Positions 47,519-56,554 are shown, numbered from the stretch's first letter. The stretch: DNA of 64,000 nucleotides from Thermosipho sp. (in: thermotogales) (GCA_017656335.1 JACDOA010000004.1:43901-107900); one strand, 5' to 3'. Numbers and translations: made by a program. The notes: a model not told the origin generated them from the letters alone.

Positions 47519-48136
47519 TTAATTATGAGCTTTTTTTGATAATGCATGTAGTAAAACAATTATGTCTTTATATCTTTTAAAAATTAAAAGAATTAAGTTG
47601 AAAAACCAAAATTGAAGTAAAAAAGTATTGTACTTAAACATCCAAAGAAGAATTCCTATGATTCCAAATCCAGTTAAATCAAGGGTGGCATCAACTTCAG
47701 GAATAGATGGTTTATCTTTATTAATTTTTCTTTCGAAATACTTTAAAATTCCAAGAATAACGGCATAAATGAAAGAAATTTTAAAGTTTGTTAATGCACT
47801 CCAAACTCCAAAAGTGACAGCTAAAGCTTTACCTCCTTTGAATTTTAAAAATGGTGAAAAAGCATGTCCAAGTATAGGGGATAAAGCTACAATAATAAGA
47901 CCATTGCTTGAGATTTCAAAATTTTTCACAAAAAACATTATTGGAATATATCCTTTTAAAAAATCAAAACTTGCTCCTAAAACACCATAAAAAAGGCCAA
48001 GAGAATATCCAAGATTAAATGCTCCTGGATTTCCTTCTCTAACTTTTTTCAAATTTATTCCTTTTAAATGTGCAATCCAATAAGAAAACATGATAGATCC
48101 TGAAAAGAAACCTATAAGAGATAATAATAAAATCAA
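47519..48136 (-). CDS. plsY: PlsY-like glycerol-3-phosphate acyltransferase
   Basis: A 205-residue membrane enzyme transferring acyl groups from acyl-phosphate to glycerol 3-phosphate, the first step of phospholipid synthesis. Family signatures are REGNPGAFNLGYSLG, FDFLKGYIPI and GHAFSPFLKFKGGKALAVTFG. The start is TTG (MILLLSL) with AAAGGATG upstream. About six membrane helices. It heads the minus-strand run and shares its upstream region with the divergent hexosaminidase gene. Its C-terminal region is longer than in typical PlsY. Confidence 0.82.
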   Translation of the reverse strand: MILLLSLIGFFSGSIMFSYWIAHLKGINLKKVREGNPGAFNLGYSLGLFYGVLGASFDFLKGYIPIMFFVKNFEISSNGLIIVALSPILGHAFSPFLKFKGGKALAVTFGVWSALTNFKISFIYAVILGILKYFERKINKDKPSIPEVDATLDLTGFGIIGILLWMFKYNTFLLQFWFFNLILLIFKRYKDIIVLLHALSKKAHN

Positions 48137-48170
48137 TTCTTTTCATCCTTTCTTATGTTTTTTCAACTAT

Positions 48171-48204
48171 ATTATACAATTTTTTTGGAAAAATGTTATA
48201 TAAT
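48171..48204. promoter_or_regulatory. Divergent -10 elements for plsY and the hexosaminidase gene
   Basis: A minus-strand TATAAT occupies 48171-48176 and a plus-strand TATAAT 48199-48204, both within the 86-base gap between the divergent genes. -35 elements are weak. Confidence 0.45.
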
Positions 48205-48222
48205 GATATAGAGGTGATAAAA

Positions 48223-50049
48223 ATGATAATAGTTCCCCAACCAAAAAAATTAAACTTAAAAAAGGGTAATTTTAAACTCAAATCAAATGAGTATATTTAT
48301 GTATCTACGAGAAATTTGTTTGTAAGTGTTGAAAAGGTGAAAAAACTATTAAAAAAGCATGGTATAGAAATGTTTATTTCTTATTACAAAGGTGATAAAA
48401 CATCTATAATTGCCGAAGTTAATAGAAGTAAAGTAAAAGAAAAATCCGGATATAAATTAAATGTTTCTTCGGACAAAATTCAAATTTATGGGAACAACAA
48501 TCAGGGTTTGCATTATGGGATTATGACATTAATTCAACTAATAAAAAATTATGGAATTGAATTACCATCACTTGAAATTCATGATTGGCCTGATGTAGAA
48601 AATAGAGGTCTTTTACTTGATATTAGCAGGGATAAAGTGCCCAAATTAGAAACATTATTTAAAATCGTTGATATGCTTTCTGAATTGAAATATAATCAAT
48701 TGCAACTCTATACAGAGCATACATTTGCATACAGTAACCATGAAAAAGTATGGAAAGACTATTCCCCACTTACAAGTGAAGATATTATTAGACTTGATAA
48801 GTATTGTAGAGAAAGATTTATTGAATTAATTCCCAATCAAGCATCTTTTGGACATATGGAAAAGTGGCTTATTCATGAAGAATATAGTTATATGGCTGAG
48901 ACATTTGAATTTGATACACCTTGGGGAGAACACTTTGATAAGCCTTTTACATTATCTCCTGCTGTTAAAGAAAGCATTGGATTTTTAGATTCTCTGTATC
49001 AAGAGCTTTTACCTAATTTTAGGAGTAAATTTTTTAATGTTAATTGTGATGAAACTTTTGATTTGTGTCTTGGTAAGTCGAAAAAATTATGTGAACAATA
49101 TGGAAAAGGAAAAGTATATTTGGACTTTGTTTTAAAAATTTATAAATTGGTAAAAAAATATGGAAAAAGAATGATGATGTGGGGAGATATCATAAAAAAT
49201 TATCCAGAATTAGTTAGTGAACTTCCTCAAGATATTGTTTTACTTATTTGGGGTTATGAAAAAGATCATCCTTTTGAAAAGGAATGTGCATTATTTAAAG
49301 ATTTTGATTTCTATGTTTGTCCGGGGACTTCCAGCTGGAATTCAATTGTTGGTAGAGTAGAAAATGCGATTTTAAACATTCAAAATGCGGTGAAAAATGG
49401 TTTGAAATTCAAAACTAAAGGTGTGCTATTAACAGATTGGGGAGATAATGGCCATTGGCAACATCTTCCAATATCATTTATTGGATATATATATGGAGCT
49501 GCACTTAGTTGGGGATATGAAAAAAATAAGGAATTAGATGTAGAAAAAGCTTTAGACGTACTTGTCTTTGAGGAAAAATCTTTGGGGAAAATTTTATATG
49601 AAATGGGAAATGCATACAAAGAAGTAGGGATAGAATTTCCAAATTCCACATTTTTTGTTTTGCCTTTACTATATCCCGAAAAAATAAATTCATCAAATCA
49701 AATCATTAATTTACTAAAATTAGAAAATTTGATAAAAACTAAGAGTTTGCTTGAAAAGAACATAAATTCTTTAAGTGAATTGGAAACATTGGAATTTAAT
49801 AAACTAGAAAAAGAGGAAATAAAAAATTCTATTGAATTGGCCCTTTTTGTTACAGATTTAATGATTTCAGTTTTAAAAACAAAGTCGAAAACGCTTTCTG
49901 AATTACCAAATGTAGTAAAACAAGAATATAAATACAGATTCGAAAAAATAATAGATGATTATAAACATATATGGTTAATTAGAAATAGAGTGGGAGGACT
50001 TAATGAAAGTATTAAAAAATTAAAAAAGATTCTAAACTATTTTGATTAG
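48223..50049 (+). CDS. GH20 beta-N-acetylhexosaminidase
   Basis: A 608-residue family 20 glycosidase. The N-terminal GH20b domain (IIVPQPKKLNLKKGNFKL, YKLNVSSDKIQIYGNNNQGLHYGIMTLIQLI) precedes the catalytic barrel (ENRGLLLDISRDKVPKLET); the catalytic Asp-Glu pair is in NVNCDETFDL near residue 280. It lacks a signal peptide, so it should act on imported chito- or peptidoglycan-derived sugars in the cytoplasm. The track start at 48193 precedes the GAGGTG site; ATG at 48223 is chosen. Confidence 0.93.
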   Translation: MIIVPQPKKLNLKKGNFKLKSNEYIYVSTRNLFVSVEKVKKLLKKHGIEMFISYYKGDKTSIIAEVNRSKVKEKSGYKLNVSSDKIQIYGNNNQGLHYGIMTLIQLIKNYGIELPSLEIHDWPDVENRGLLLDISRDKVPKLETLFKIVDMLSELKYNQLQLYTEHTFAYSNHEKVWKDYSPLTSEDIIRLDKYCRERFIELIPNQASFGHMEKWLIHEEYSYMAETFEFDTPWGEHFDKPFTLSPAVKESIGFLDSLYQELLPNFRSKFFNVNCDETFDLCLGKSKKLCEQYGKGKVYLDFVLKIYKLVKKYGKRMMMWGDIIKNYPELVSELPQDIVLLIWGYEKDHPFEKECALFKDFDFYVCPGTSSWNSIVGRVENAILNIQNAVKNGLKFKTKGVLLTDWGDNGHWQHLPISFIGYIYGAALSWGYEKNKELDVEKALDVLVFEEKSLGKILYEMGNAYKEVGIEFPNSTFFVLPLLYPEKINSSNQIINLLKLENLIKTKSLLEKNINSLSELETLEFNKLEKEEIKNSIELALFVTDLMISVLKTKSKTLSELPNVVKQEYKYRFEKIIDDYKHIWLIRNRVGGLNESIKKLKKILNYFD

Positions 50050-50062
50050 GGAGGTGAAAAGA

Positions 50063-50371
50063 ATGCCAGATTTTGGTAATCCATTTTCAGGGCTAAAAGC
50101 TGGAAGAAAATTAACTCATGAAGAATTAGTCAGGGCAGTTCGCTTTATGATTTCAGCAGAATACGAAGCAGTACAGCTTTATATGCAATTAGCGGAATCA
50201 ACAGATAATAAGTTAGCTAAAGAAGTTTTGATTGATATTGCTAATGAAGAGAGAGTACACGCGGGTGAATTTTTAAGACTTTTAAAAGAGTTGGCTCCCG
50301 AAGAAGAAAAATTTTATGAAGCTGGGGCTAAGGAAGTGGAGGAAGAAATTGAGAAGTTGAAAGGTAAATGA
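50063..50371 (+). CDS. Small ferritin-like/rubrerythrin-type protein
   Basis: A 102-residue protein with ferritin-like helices: RAVRFMISAEYEAVQLYMQLAEST and IANEERVHAGEFLRLL (Glu and Glu-x-x-His). It is half the length of normal ferritins, as in encapsulin-cargo or other dimeric ferritin-like proteins that need oligomerisation to complete the diiron site. No encapsulin gene is visible. The track start at 50042 is TTG upstream of GGGAGGTG; ATG at 50063 is used. Confidence 0.82.
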   Translation: MPDFGNPFSGLKAGRKLTHEELVRAVRFMISAEYEAVQLYMQLAESTDNKLAKEVLIDIANEERVHAGEFLRLLKELAPEEEKFYEAGAKEVEEEIEKLKGK

Positions 50372-50383
50372 AATTAATCTAAT

Positions 50384-50412
50384 AAGGGGCTAATTAGCCC
50401 CTTTATTTTTTA
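50384..50412 (+). terminator. Terminator after the ferritin-like gene
   Basis: AAGGGGCT and AGCCCCTT arms around AATT followed by TATTTTTT. Confidence 0.88.
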
Positions 50413-50416
50413 TTTA

Positions 50417-50445
50417 TTGAAAATGTAAACAGATTTTGTTATAAT
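50417..50445 (+). promoter_or_regulatory. Promoter of the MFS transporter gene
   Basis: TTGAAA (50417-50422), 17 bases, TATAAT (50440-50445). The -10 box is part of the left arm of the large inverted repeat. Confidence 0.75.
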
Positions 50446-50471
50446 TAATTCGTAAAACGAATTAATTATAA
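50439..50471 (+). repeat. 33-bp perfect inverted repeat at the MFS promoter
   Basis: Arms TTATAATTAATTCGT (50439-50453) and ACGAATTAATTATAA (50457-50471) are exact reverse complements, separated by AAA. The left arm contains the -10 element, so the repeat spans from the promoter into the leader. It lacks a T run, so it is not a terminator; a large operator is the likely role. Confidence 0.85.
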
Positions 50472-50490
50472 GGAGAGTATAAGAGTATAT

Positions 50491-51645
50491 ATGAGTGCTC
50501 CCGCAAGAATAATTTTATTTACACTAATGAACGGAATTTCGAGAAATATCTATCAAGTTCTATTCAATTTGTATTTAAAATCTCAGGGGTATGGTAACGA
50601 CATTATTGGAACAATAATGTCTTATAACTTATGGGGAGGAGCAATTTTAGCTTTACTAATTGGTTATATTTCAGACAAGATAGGAAGGAAAAAGGTAATT
50701 TTTTTTATTCTGCCTTTAACAGTGTTTTTTGCAATAATTAGATTGCTTCCTATTTCATTGTGTTTCATTTATTTAGCCTCTTTTTTATATGGTGGTTTTA
50801 ACTCGTCAATTAGAATTCTTTCCGATGTTTTTATTGTAGAAAATACCCACAATAGAAATAGGGCAAAATTTTTTGGATTAAATTTTGGAGCTAATATGTT
50901 TACTGGAGTTTTAGGGAATGCAACGGGTGGAATGTTTGGAGATTTATTTGGTTTTAAGAATGTCATGATTTTAGCTATGATTTTTAGATTATTTGCGGTT
51001 TTTCCAATTTTAAAGCTTGAAGAAAAAAGAATTGAAAGAGGAAAATTTGTTTTAACAGAATTTCAGAAGAAAGTATTTAGATTTTTCATTTTTTCAACTG
51101 CAAGTGTTGGTTTTGGTGCGGGTTTGTTTATTCACTTTGGAAATGTAATATTTTATGATTTATTTTCGTTAAGTGCTACTGTGATTGGTTTTATTTTAGC
51201 GTTTGCTCAACTAGGTACAAGCTTAGGTTCTTCTTTTTCACATAAATTAGGCAAAAAATTTGGTGCTGGAAAACTACTTCTTCTTTCATATTTTACAGTA
51301 CCTTTTCTTATTTTTCTTCTAGCTTTTATAAGAGATCCAGTATTATTTACAACTATTTATATTGGAAGATTTACAATAATGAATATGGTAAATCCAATTT
51401 TTAATACTCTTGTTTTGTCATTTTTACCGTCTGGAATATTGGCTTCGAGTGCAGGAATTAGATTATTTGCAAATAATACAATGAGAGCTTTTGCTGCTAT
51501 GCTTTTTTCTAAATTAGCCATTAACAACAATGGATATACAATAATTTTTCTGATAAGTGCAATTTTTTATTTTATTAATGCTATTTTAACCTACATATTT
51601 TATAGAAATTTAGATGGTAGAGATAGAGAATACTATAATCATTGA
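50491..51645 (+). CDS. Major facilitator superfamily transporter
   Basis: A 384-residue membrane protein with about 11-12 helices. The MFS signature between helices 2 and 3 is GYISDKIGRKKVIF, and a second-half equivalent SHKLGKKFGAGKLL appears near residue 255. Substrate unknown. The ribosome site AAGGAGAG is about 15 bases before this ATG, farther than usual, but no better in-frame start exists. It overlaps the convergent MobA-like gene by seven bases. Confidence 0.85.
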   Translation: MSAPARIILFTLMNGISRNIYQVLFNLYLKSQGYGNDIIGTIMSYNLWGGAILALLIGYISDKIGRKKVIFFILPLTVFFAIIRLLPISLCFIYLASFLYGGFNSSIRILSDVFIVENTHNRNRAKFFGLNFGANMFTGVLGNATGGMFGDLFGFKNVMILAMIFRLFAVFPILKLEEKRIERGKFVLTEFQKKVFRFFIFSTASVGFGAGLFIHFGNVIFYDLFSLSATVIGFILAFAQLGTSLGSSFSHKLGKKFGAGKLLLLSYFTVPFLIFLLAFIRDPVLFTTIYIGRFTIMNMVNPIFNTLVLSFLPSGILASSAGIRLFANNTMRAFAAMLFSKLAINNNGYTIIFLISAIFYFINAILTYIFYRNLDGRDREYYNH

Positions 51646-52232
51646 TCAATGTCCATAGTTACTCTATTTGATTCAAATTTTATTTTTTTAAGAAGGTCAG
51701 GATTTTTCTTGATAATTTGTTTTAATCCTGTATCTCCTTTAATAAATAGAAGTTCTTTAAATAAAGAATAATGAACTAAGGTGGGAAAACCCTTTTTATT
51801 CTTATAAAATGGTGCTATGATTTTGTTTTTGCCATCACAGTAGTTTAAAATTTTTAAGACATCTTCTTTTAGTATAAAAGGCATATCTGCAAGAAATATA
51901 GCAACATATTCTGGAAGGTAATCGTATTTCATTATTTCTTTAATTGCCAGTTTTATTGAGGTTGAAATACCTTTTTTGTATTCATTGTTTTTTAAAACAA
52001 AAAAGTTTTTGGGTATTTTAAAATTATTTTCGATCTTTTCCCATAAAGGATTGACAATAATAAAGTTTCTAGGAAAATTCAGTTGATCTACCAAATCAAT
52101 TACTATTTGAAGCATAGTTTTTTCATTTACAAGATGTAAAAGTTTATACCCGTTTTTATATCTGCTTCCTTCCCCAGCTGATAGAATTATTGAGAATATT
52201 TTCTTTCTAGATTTAATAGAAATTCTTTCCAT
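51639..52232 (-). CDS. MobA/MocA-like nucleotidyltransferase
   Basis: A 197-residue NTP transferase of the molybdenum cofactor guanylyl/cytidylyltransferase group: IILSAGEGSRYKNGYKLL near residue 16 and FLADMPF near 113, with KKGFPTLVHYSLF later. It would attach CMP or GMP to a cofactor or transfer a nucleotide to another small molecule. GGAGG lies six bases before the ATG, and the start is inside the ogt gene, a 46-base overlap. Confidence 0.82.
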   Translation of the reverse strand: MERISIKSRKKIFSIILSAGEGSRYKNGYKLLHLVNEKTMLQIVIDLVDQLNFPRNFIIVNPLWEKIENNFKIPKNFFVLKNNEYKKGISTSIKLAIKEIMKYDYLPEYVAIFLADMPFILKEDVLKILNYCDGKNKIIAPFYKNKKGFPTLVHYSLFKELLFIKGDTGLKQIIKKNPDLLKKIKFESNRVTMDIDQ

Positions 52233-52624
52233 TTTAATCCTCCATAAAATCCTCCTAAACCATTTTTGGAAACTACTCTATGACAAGGAATATAAAGTGG
52301 TAAGGAGTTTGAAGCCATAGCAAAACCAACTACTTTTGGAGTAATTTTTAATTTTTTTGCTATTTCTCCGTAAGTTTGGGTAGTACCATATGGAATCTCT
52401 TTAACATATTCCCAAATTTTTTTAAATATTGGACCACCAATTATTTTAACTTTAAAATCGAACTTTTTCCTAGTCCCTTGAAAATATTCCTTAATTTGTG
52501 TTGTGAAAATTCCACATTCTATTTCATCTAACTTTTCATTGGAAAATTCAATTTTAGTTAAAAAACCATCATTGGTATATATAATTACCGAACCAATTTC
52601 TACCTGAACAATTCCGATACACAT
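52187..52624 (-). CDS. ogt: Methylated-DNA-protein-cysteine methyltransferase
   Basis: A 145-residue O6-alkylguanine-DNA alkyltransferase. The active-site motif IPCHRVV contains the methyl-accepting Cys (near residue 114), after the DNA-binding helix IPYGTTQTYGEIAKKL. It directly reverses alkylation damage in a suicide reaction. It shares 46 bases with the downstream MobA-like gene. Confidence 0.93.
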   Translation of the reverse strand: MCIGIVQVEIGSVIIYTNDGFLTKIEFSNEKLDEIECGIFTTQIKEYFQGTRKKFDFKVKIIGGPIFKKIWEYVKEIPYGTTQTYGEIAKKLKITPKVVGFAMASNSLPLYIPCHRVVSKNGLGGFYGGLKWKEFLLNLERKYSQ

Positions 52625-52667
52625 ACTTTTATCTCCTTCATTTTAATTATAACATGGAATTTTTTGA

Positions 52668-52673
52668 TATAAT
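52668..52673 (+). promoter_or_regulatory. -10 element implying a leaderless esterase transcript
   Basis: TATAAT at 52668-52673 ends only six bases before the ATG at 52680, so transcription should start at or next to the start codon. No ribosome binding site is present upstream of the ATG. Confidence 0.55.
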
Positions 52674-52679
52674 TAGATT

Positions 52680-53606
52680 ATGAAAAACAAAAATTATATT
52701 ATAATTACAAAGTTGATTTTTTCATTGTTTTTATTGATTTTATCATTGTTTAATTTCGGACTTACAATTATAATTCTATTTCTAATAGAATTACCGGTTA
52801 TCCGAAAATCATTACTTGGAAAATTACCACTGGATAACGAAAAAAAACCGTGGAAAGATATAAAAACTTTTCAATATAAAGAAAAACTAAAGCTAGACAT
52901 ATTTTACCCTAAAACCCAAGGTCCTCATCCATTGGTATTTTTTGCTCATGGTGGGGGATGGATTAGCGGCTATCGAAGGCAACCAAATAATCTTTCATGG
53001 TACAGAGTTCTTGTTAAAAATAATTTTGCCGTTGCATCTATTGATTATAGTTATGCATACTTTAATGATATTGAAAAATTGCTCCAAGATTATGATAGTG
53101 CGTTAAGTTTTATTTTTAAAAATTCTAATGATCTAAATATTGATAGAAATAAAATCAGTTTAATGGGATTATCTGCAGGTGGTCATTTGGCTTTATTATA
53201 CTCATTAACTAAAAATATTAAACTTAAAAATATTGTTGTTTATTATACTCCATGTGATTTGATGGATATATGGGAAAGTGAATCATTATTTGCAAGATTT
53301 GCAGTTTCAACAACCTTAAAAAGAATGCCTGATAAGTCAATGGAAATTTATAAAAAATATTCCCCGATCAACTATATTAAAGCTGATTTACCCCCTATTC
53401 TATTAGTTCATGGAATTAAAGATAGGATTGTACCCTATATTTCTTCTTTGAAAATGTATAAAAAGTTGCGAGAATATAACAATACTTCAAAAATATTGTT
53501 ACATCCTAAAGGAGATCATGGTTTTGAATTTGTGTTAAAAGATAGAAAAACTATAGAAATTCTTCAAAAAACTATAGAATTTTTAAGGGGTGATTTAAAT
53601 GATTAG
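52680..53606 (+). CDS. Alpha/beta hydrolase (esterase), membrane-anchored
   Basis: A 308-residue hydrolase. Two hydrophobic segments at residues 6-45 suggest an N-terminal membrane anchor. The oxyanion motif HGGGW, the nucleophile elbow GLSAGGH, and later an Asp in HGIKDRIVP and His in KGDHGFEF form the catalytic set of the esterase/lipase family. Substrate unknown. It shares its end with the next hydrolase gene (eight-base overlap). Confidence 0.85.
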   Translation: MKNKNYIIITKLIFSLFLLILSLFNFGLTIIILFLIELPVIRKSLLGKLPLDNEKKPWKDIKTFQYKEKLKLDIFYPKTQGPHPLVFFAHGGGWISGYRRQPNNLSWYRVLVKNNFAVASIDYSYAYFNDIEKLLQDYDSALSFIFKNSNDLNIDRNKISLMGLSAGGHLALLYSLTKNIKLKNIVVYYTPCDLMDIWESESLFARFAVSTTLKRMPDKSMEIYKKYSPINYIKADLPPILLVHGIKDRIVPYISSLKMYKKLREYNNTSKILLHPKGDHGFEFVLKDRKTIEILQKTIEFLRGDLND

Positions 53607-54594
53607 CTTTGAATATACATACCAACCCCCTGATTTTTCCTCAGGATACATTTTAAAATCAAGAAGATTTAGAGTCTCATTTGTAAAATACAAATCAATG
53701 TATAAATCCCCTGAAAAAGGCACGGAGATGGTTGAAACATATATATTTGAACCAAAAAATGACGTAGCTGGTACTTTGCTTATTTTGCATGGATTAGGAA
53801 CAAATAATATTCCATTTTTACTATGGATGGGAACACATATAGCTAATGCTGGTATTAGGACTGTTATCCCAATTTTGCCTGGGAACTTCACAAGAGTACC
53901 ACATGGATCTGTAAGTGGAAAAGATTACTTTTCAACAAATGTAAAAAAAGCAACAAAGTTTTGGGAACATGCAATAGTTGATGTATTAAGTTTAGTTGAG
54001 TTTTTAAAGAAAAATAATTTATGGCATGAGAACAATTGTTTGTTTGGTTTTTGTTTAGGTGGTATGTTAAGTGTAATTTTAAATGCTGTTTCTAATGATT
54101 TTAAAAAAACAATTTTAATGGCTACAGGTGGTGACATTGCAACTTTAGTTTGGTATTCTCCCACTTTAGCATTTATGAGAAAGGAATTTAAAATAGGATT
54201 GGGAAAAAATTTTAATATCAATATTGAAAAAGAGTTTTTATCAACTTTTAAGGAACATATAGATAAATTAAATAGCTTTAAAACAGTTGAGGAAATGCAA
54301 AAAAGCGATATTCATCCGTTTTTAAAGGTTGATCCTGTTGCATATGCAAAATTCGTTGATTCCAGGAAAATCATTTTTATTGAAGCAATTTTTGATAAAG
54401 CTTTACCCAAAAGGAGTAGAAAACTACTATGGGAAACCTTAGGAAAGCCAGAGCATCATTATATTTTTTCAGGTCATGTTACATGGCTTCCTTTTCAGTA
54501 TTTTTTGGCAAAATTCATTTTAAAGAAAATGAATGTAAAGGAATTTCGAAGGCAAGTTAGATTACTTGAAAAAGTAAAATATGAAGATAAATAA
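53599..54594 (+). CDS. Alpha/beta hydrolase with Cys nucleophile (dienelactone hydrolase-like)
   Basis: A 331-residue hydrolase. The nucleophile elbow reads GFCLGG, with Cys instead of Ser, as in dienelactone hydrolases, near residue 150; LLILHGLGTNN is the oxyanion region and SGHVTW the likely catalytic His. It starts inside the previous gene with AGGGGTG upstream. The exact substrate is unknown; the context with a glycerophosphodiesterase suggests lipid or ester breakdown. Confidence 0.78.
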   Translation: MISFEYTYQPPDFSSGYILKSRRFRVSFVKYKSMYKSPEKGTEMVETYIFEPKNDVAGTLLILHGLGTNNIPFLLWMGTHIANAGIRTVIPILPGNFTRVPHGSVSGKDYFSTNVKKATKFWEHAIVDVLSLVEFLKKNNLWHENNCLFGFCLGGMLSVILNAVSNDFKKTILMATGGDIATLVWYSPTLAFMRKEFKIGLGKNFNINIEKEFLSTFKEHIDKLNSFKTVEEMQKSDIHPFLKVDPVAYAKFVDSRKIIFIEAIFDKALPKRSRKLLWETLGKPEHHYIFSGHVTWLPFQYFLAKFILKKMNVKEFRRQVRLLEKVKYEDK

Positions 54595-54622
54595 AGCTAA
54601 ATAATCTTAAGGAGATGAAAGA

Positions 54623-55315
54623 ATGTATGTGCTGGGTCATAGAGGCTTTCCCAAAAAATTTACAGAAAATACTCTTGAATCATTTAGAGCAGCTATTGAA
54701 CTGGGGGCTGATGGTATAGAACTTGATGTTTGGTTAACAAAAGATGGTGAAATTGCGGTTTCTCATGATGAAAACCTGCAGAGAGTTTTTGGTGTAGATT
54801 TAAATATAAAAGTTTCTTCAATTGAAGAAATAAAAAGATATGCTCCTGTTCCAACGCTTTCGGAAGTTTTTGACATAATTCCACGGGGGAAAATTATAAA
54901 TATTGAAATAAAGGATAAAGAGATTGGTGAGAAAGTCATTAATCTTGTAAAAAAATACAAATTATCTGATTTTGTGTTATTTAGTTCTTTTGACCACGAA
55001 CTAATAAAACAACTTTCAAAAAAATATTATGACGAAAAGTTTGGCTTTTTATTTGATTATTCACATAAATTTTTAACTTTTGAGGATTTGAAAATGATGT
55101 TTGAACCTAAAAATATATATAGTGCTAATCTACCTGTACAGTTGTTGGATTACGATAAAGAATTATTTTATAAATTGACAGAATTATTGAGGTATATGGG
55201 TAAAAAAATAATACTCTGGACAGTGAATGACGAAGAAATTGTCAAAATTACTGCTCCAGATTTTATTATTACAGATGAAGTTGAAAAGATGGTGAAAATT
55301 TTTAAAACAGTGTAA
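54623..55315 (+). CDS. Glycerophosphodiester phosphodiesterase
   Basis: A 230-residue GDPD of UgpQ type. The catalytic motif HRGFPKKFTENTLESF at residues 5-20, ELGADGIELDVWLTKDGEIAVSHDENLQRV with its metal ligands, and the C-terminal WTVNDEE motif are complete. It releases glycerol 3-phosphate from glycerophosphodiesters such as deacylated phospholipids. No signal peptide, so cytoplasmic. Confidence 0.94.
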   Translation: MYVLGHRGFPKKFTENTLESFRAAIELGADGIELDVWLTKDGEIAVSHDENLQRVFGVDLNIKVSSIEEIKRYAPVPTLSEVFDIIPRGKIINIEIKDKEIGEKVINLVKKYKLSDFVLFSSFDHELIKQLSKKYYDEKFGFLFDYSHKFLTFEDLKMMFEPKNIYSANLPVQLLDYDKELFYKLTELLRYMGKKIILWTVNDEEIVKITAPDFIITDEVEKMVKIFKTV

Positions 55316-55322
55316 AATAAAA

Positions 55323-55350
55323 AGAGGAGTCAGAAAAATCTGACTCCTCT
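55323..55350 (-). terminator. Terminator between glpQ-like gene and kbl
   Basis: AGAGGAGTCAGA and TCTGACTCCTCT arms around AAAA. On the minus strand it is followed by TTTTTATTTTA, so it serves kbl best; the plus strand has only GATTTTGATT. Confidence 0.85.
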
Positions 55351-55361
55351 GATTTTGATTG

Positions 55362-56543
55362 TTAAACAACTCCTAGTTTCTTACCGACCTTTTCAAATTT
55401 TTCTAAAGCAAAGTCAAGATCTTCTTTTGTGTGAACTGCACTAATCATTACCCTAATTCTAGCCTTTCCTTTTGGTACAGTTGGATATCCAATTGATTGA
55501 GCAAAAATACCTTCTTCAAATAATTCTTTACTAAATTGTGTTGAAAGTTTAGCATCATATAACATTACAGGAGTGATAGGTGTCTCGCTTTCTCCAGTAT
55601 CAAACCCGAGTTTTTTCATTTCTTCTTTAAAGTATTTAGCATTATCCCAGAGCTTTTTAACTCTTTCATCCGATTCCTGTAAAATTTTTGTAGCTTCAAG
55701 AGCAGCCGCAGTATCTGCGGGTGAAAGAGGACTACTAAACAAGAATGGTCTAGCCTTTTGTTTTAAATATTCGATCAATTCTTTTTTCCCAGCAATATAT
55801 CCTCCAAGTACTCCAAATGCCTTTGAAAGAGTTCCAATTTCAATATCCACTCTTCCATGGAGTTCAAAGTGATCTACAATTCCTCTTCCGTGACTTCCAA
55901 GAACTCCCTCACCATGAGCATCATCAACCATAACCATTGCATTATATTTTTCAGCAAGTTCAACAATCTCAGGTAATGGTGCTAAATCTCCATCCATACT
56001 AAATACCCCATCTGTAATAATTAATTTTCTTCTAGCTCCATTTTTATCAGCTTCAATTAATTTTTCTTCTAAATCTTTAATATCACGATGTTTCCAAACA
56101 TATCTTTTTGCCTTTGAAAGCCTCACACCATCAATTATACTAGCATGATTCAATTCATCAGATAAAATTGCATCTTCTTCATTGGTAATAGCAGGAATTA
56201 CTGCTTGGTTTGCAACAAAGCCAGATTGTAAAAATAAGGTAGCTTCAACTTTTTTGAACTTCGCTAAAGTTTCTTCAAGTTCTTCATGGATTGAAAAAGT
56301 TCCTGCAATAGTTCTAACAGCTCCAGGTCCAACACCCCATTTTTCAATAGCATTTATTGCTGCCTTTTTAAGTCTTTCTTCGTTTGCAAAACCCAAATAG
56401 TTATTAGAACAAAGATTTAAAACTTTTTTTTCATTTATAACTAACCACGAACCCTGAGGAGATTCTAATGTTCTAATATATGTGTATAAACCTTGCTCTT
56501 TTAATTTTTCTAATTCTTTTGCGAAAATACTGTAATCAAACAC
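55362..56543 (-). CDS. kbl: Glycine C-acetyltransferase (2-amino-3-ketobutyrate CoA ligase)
   Basis: A 393-residue PLP-dependent alpha-oxoamine synthase. It cleaves 2-amino-3-oxobutyrate with CoA to glycine and acetyl-CoA. The cofactor lysine is in [16 protein letters not shown] near residue 240, and [10 protein letters not shown] plus [15 protein letters not shown] are typical. It follows tdh by 11 bases, giving the two-step threonine degradation pathway. Confidence 0.93.
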   Translation of the reverse strand: MFDYSIFAKELEKLKEQGLYTYIRTLESPQGSWLVINEKKVLNLCSNNYLGFANEERLKKAAINAIEKWGVGPGAVRTIAGTFSIHEELEETLAKFKKVEATLFLQSGFVANQAVIPAITNEEDAILSDELNHASIIDGVRLSKAKRYVWKHRDIKDLEEKLIEADKNGARRKLIITDGVFSMDGDLAPLPEIVELAEKYNAMVMVDDAHGEGVLGSHGRGIVDHFELHGRVDIEIGTLSKAFGVLGGYIAGKKELIEYLKQKARPFLFSSPLSPADTAAALEATKILQESDERVKKLWDNAKYFKEEMKKLGFDTGESETPITPVMLYDAKLSTQFSKELFEEGIFAQSIGYPTVPKGKARIRVMISAVHTKEDLDFALEKFEKVGKKLGVV

Positions 56544-56554
56544 AGTTTCACCCC

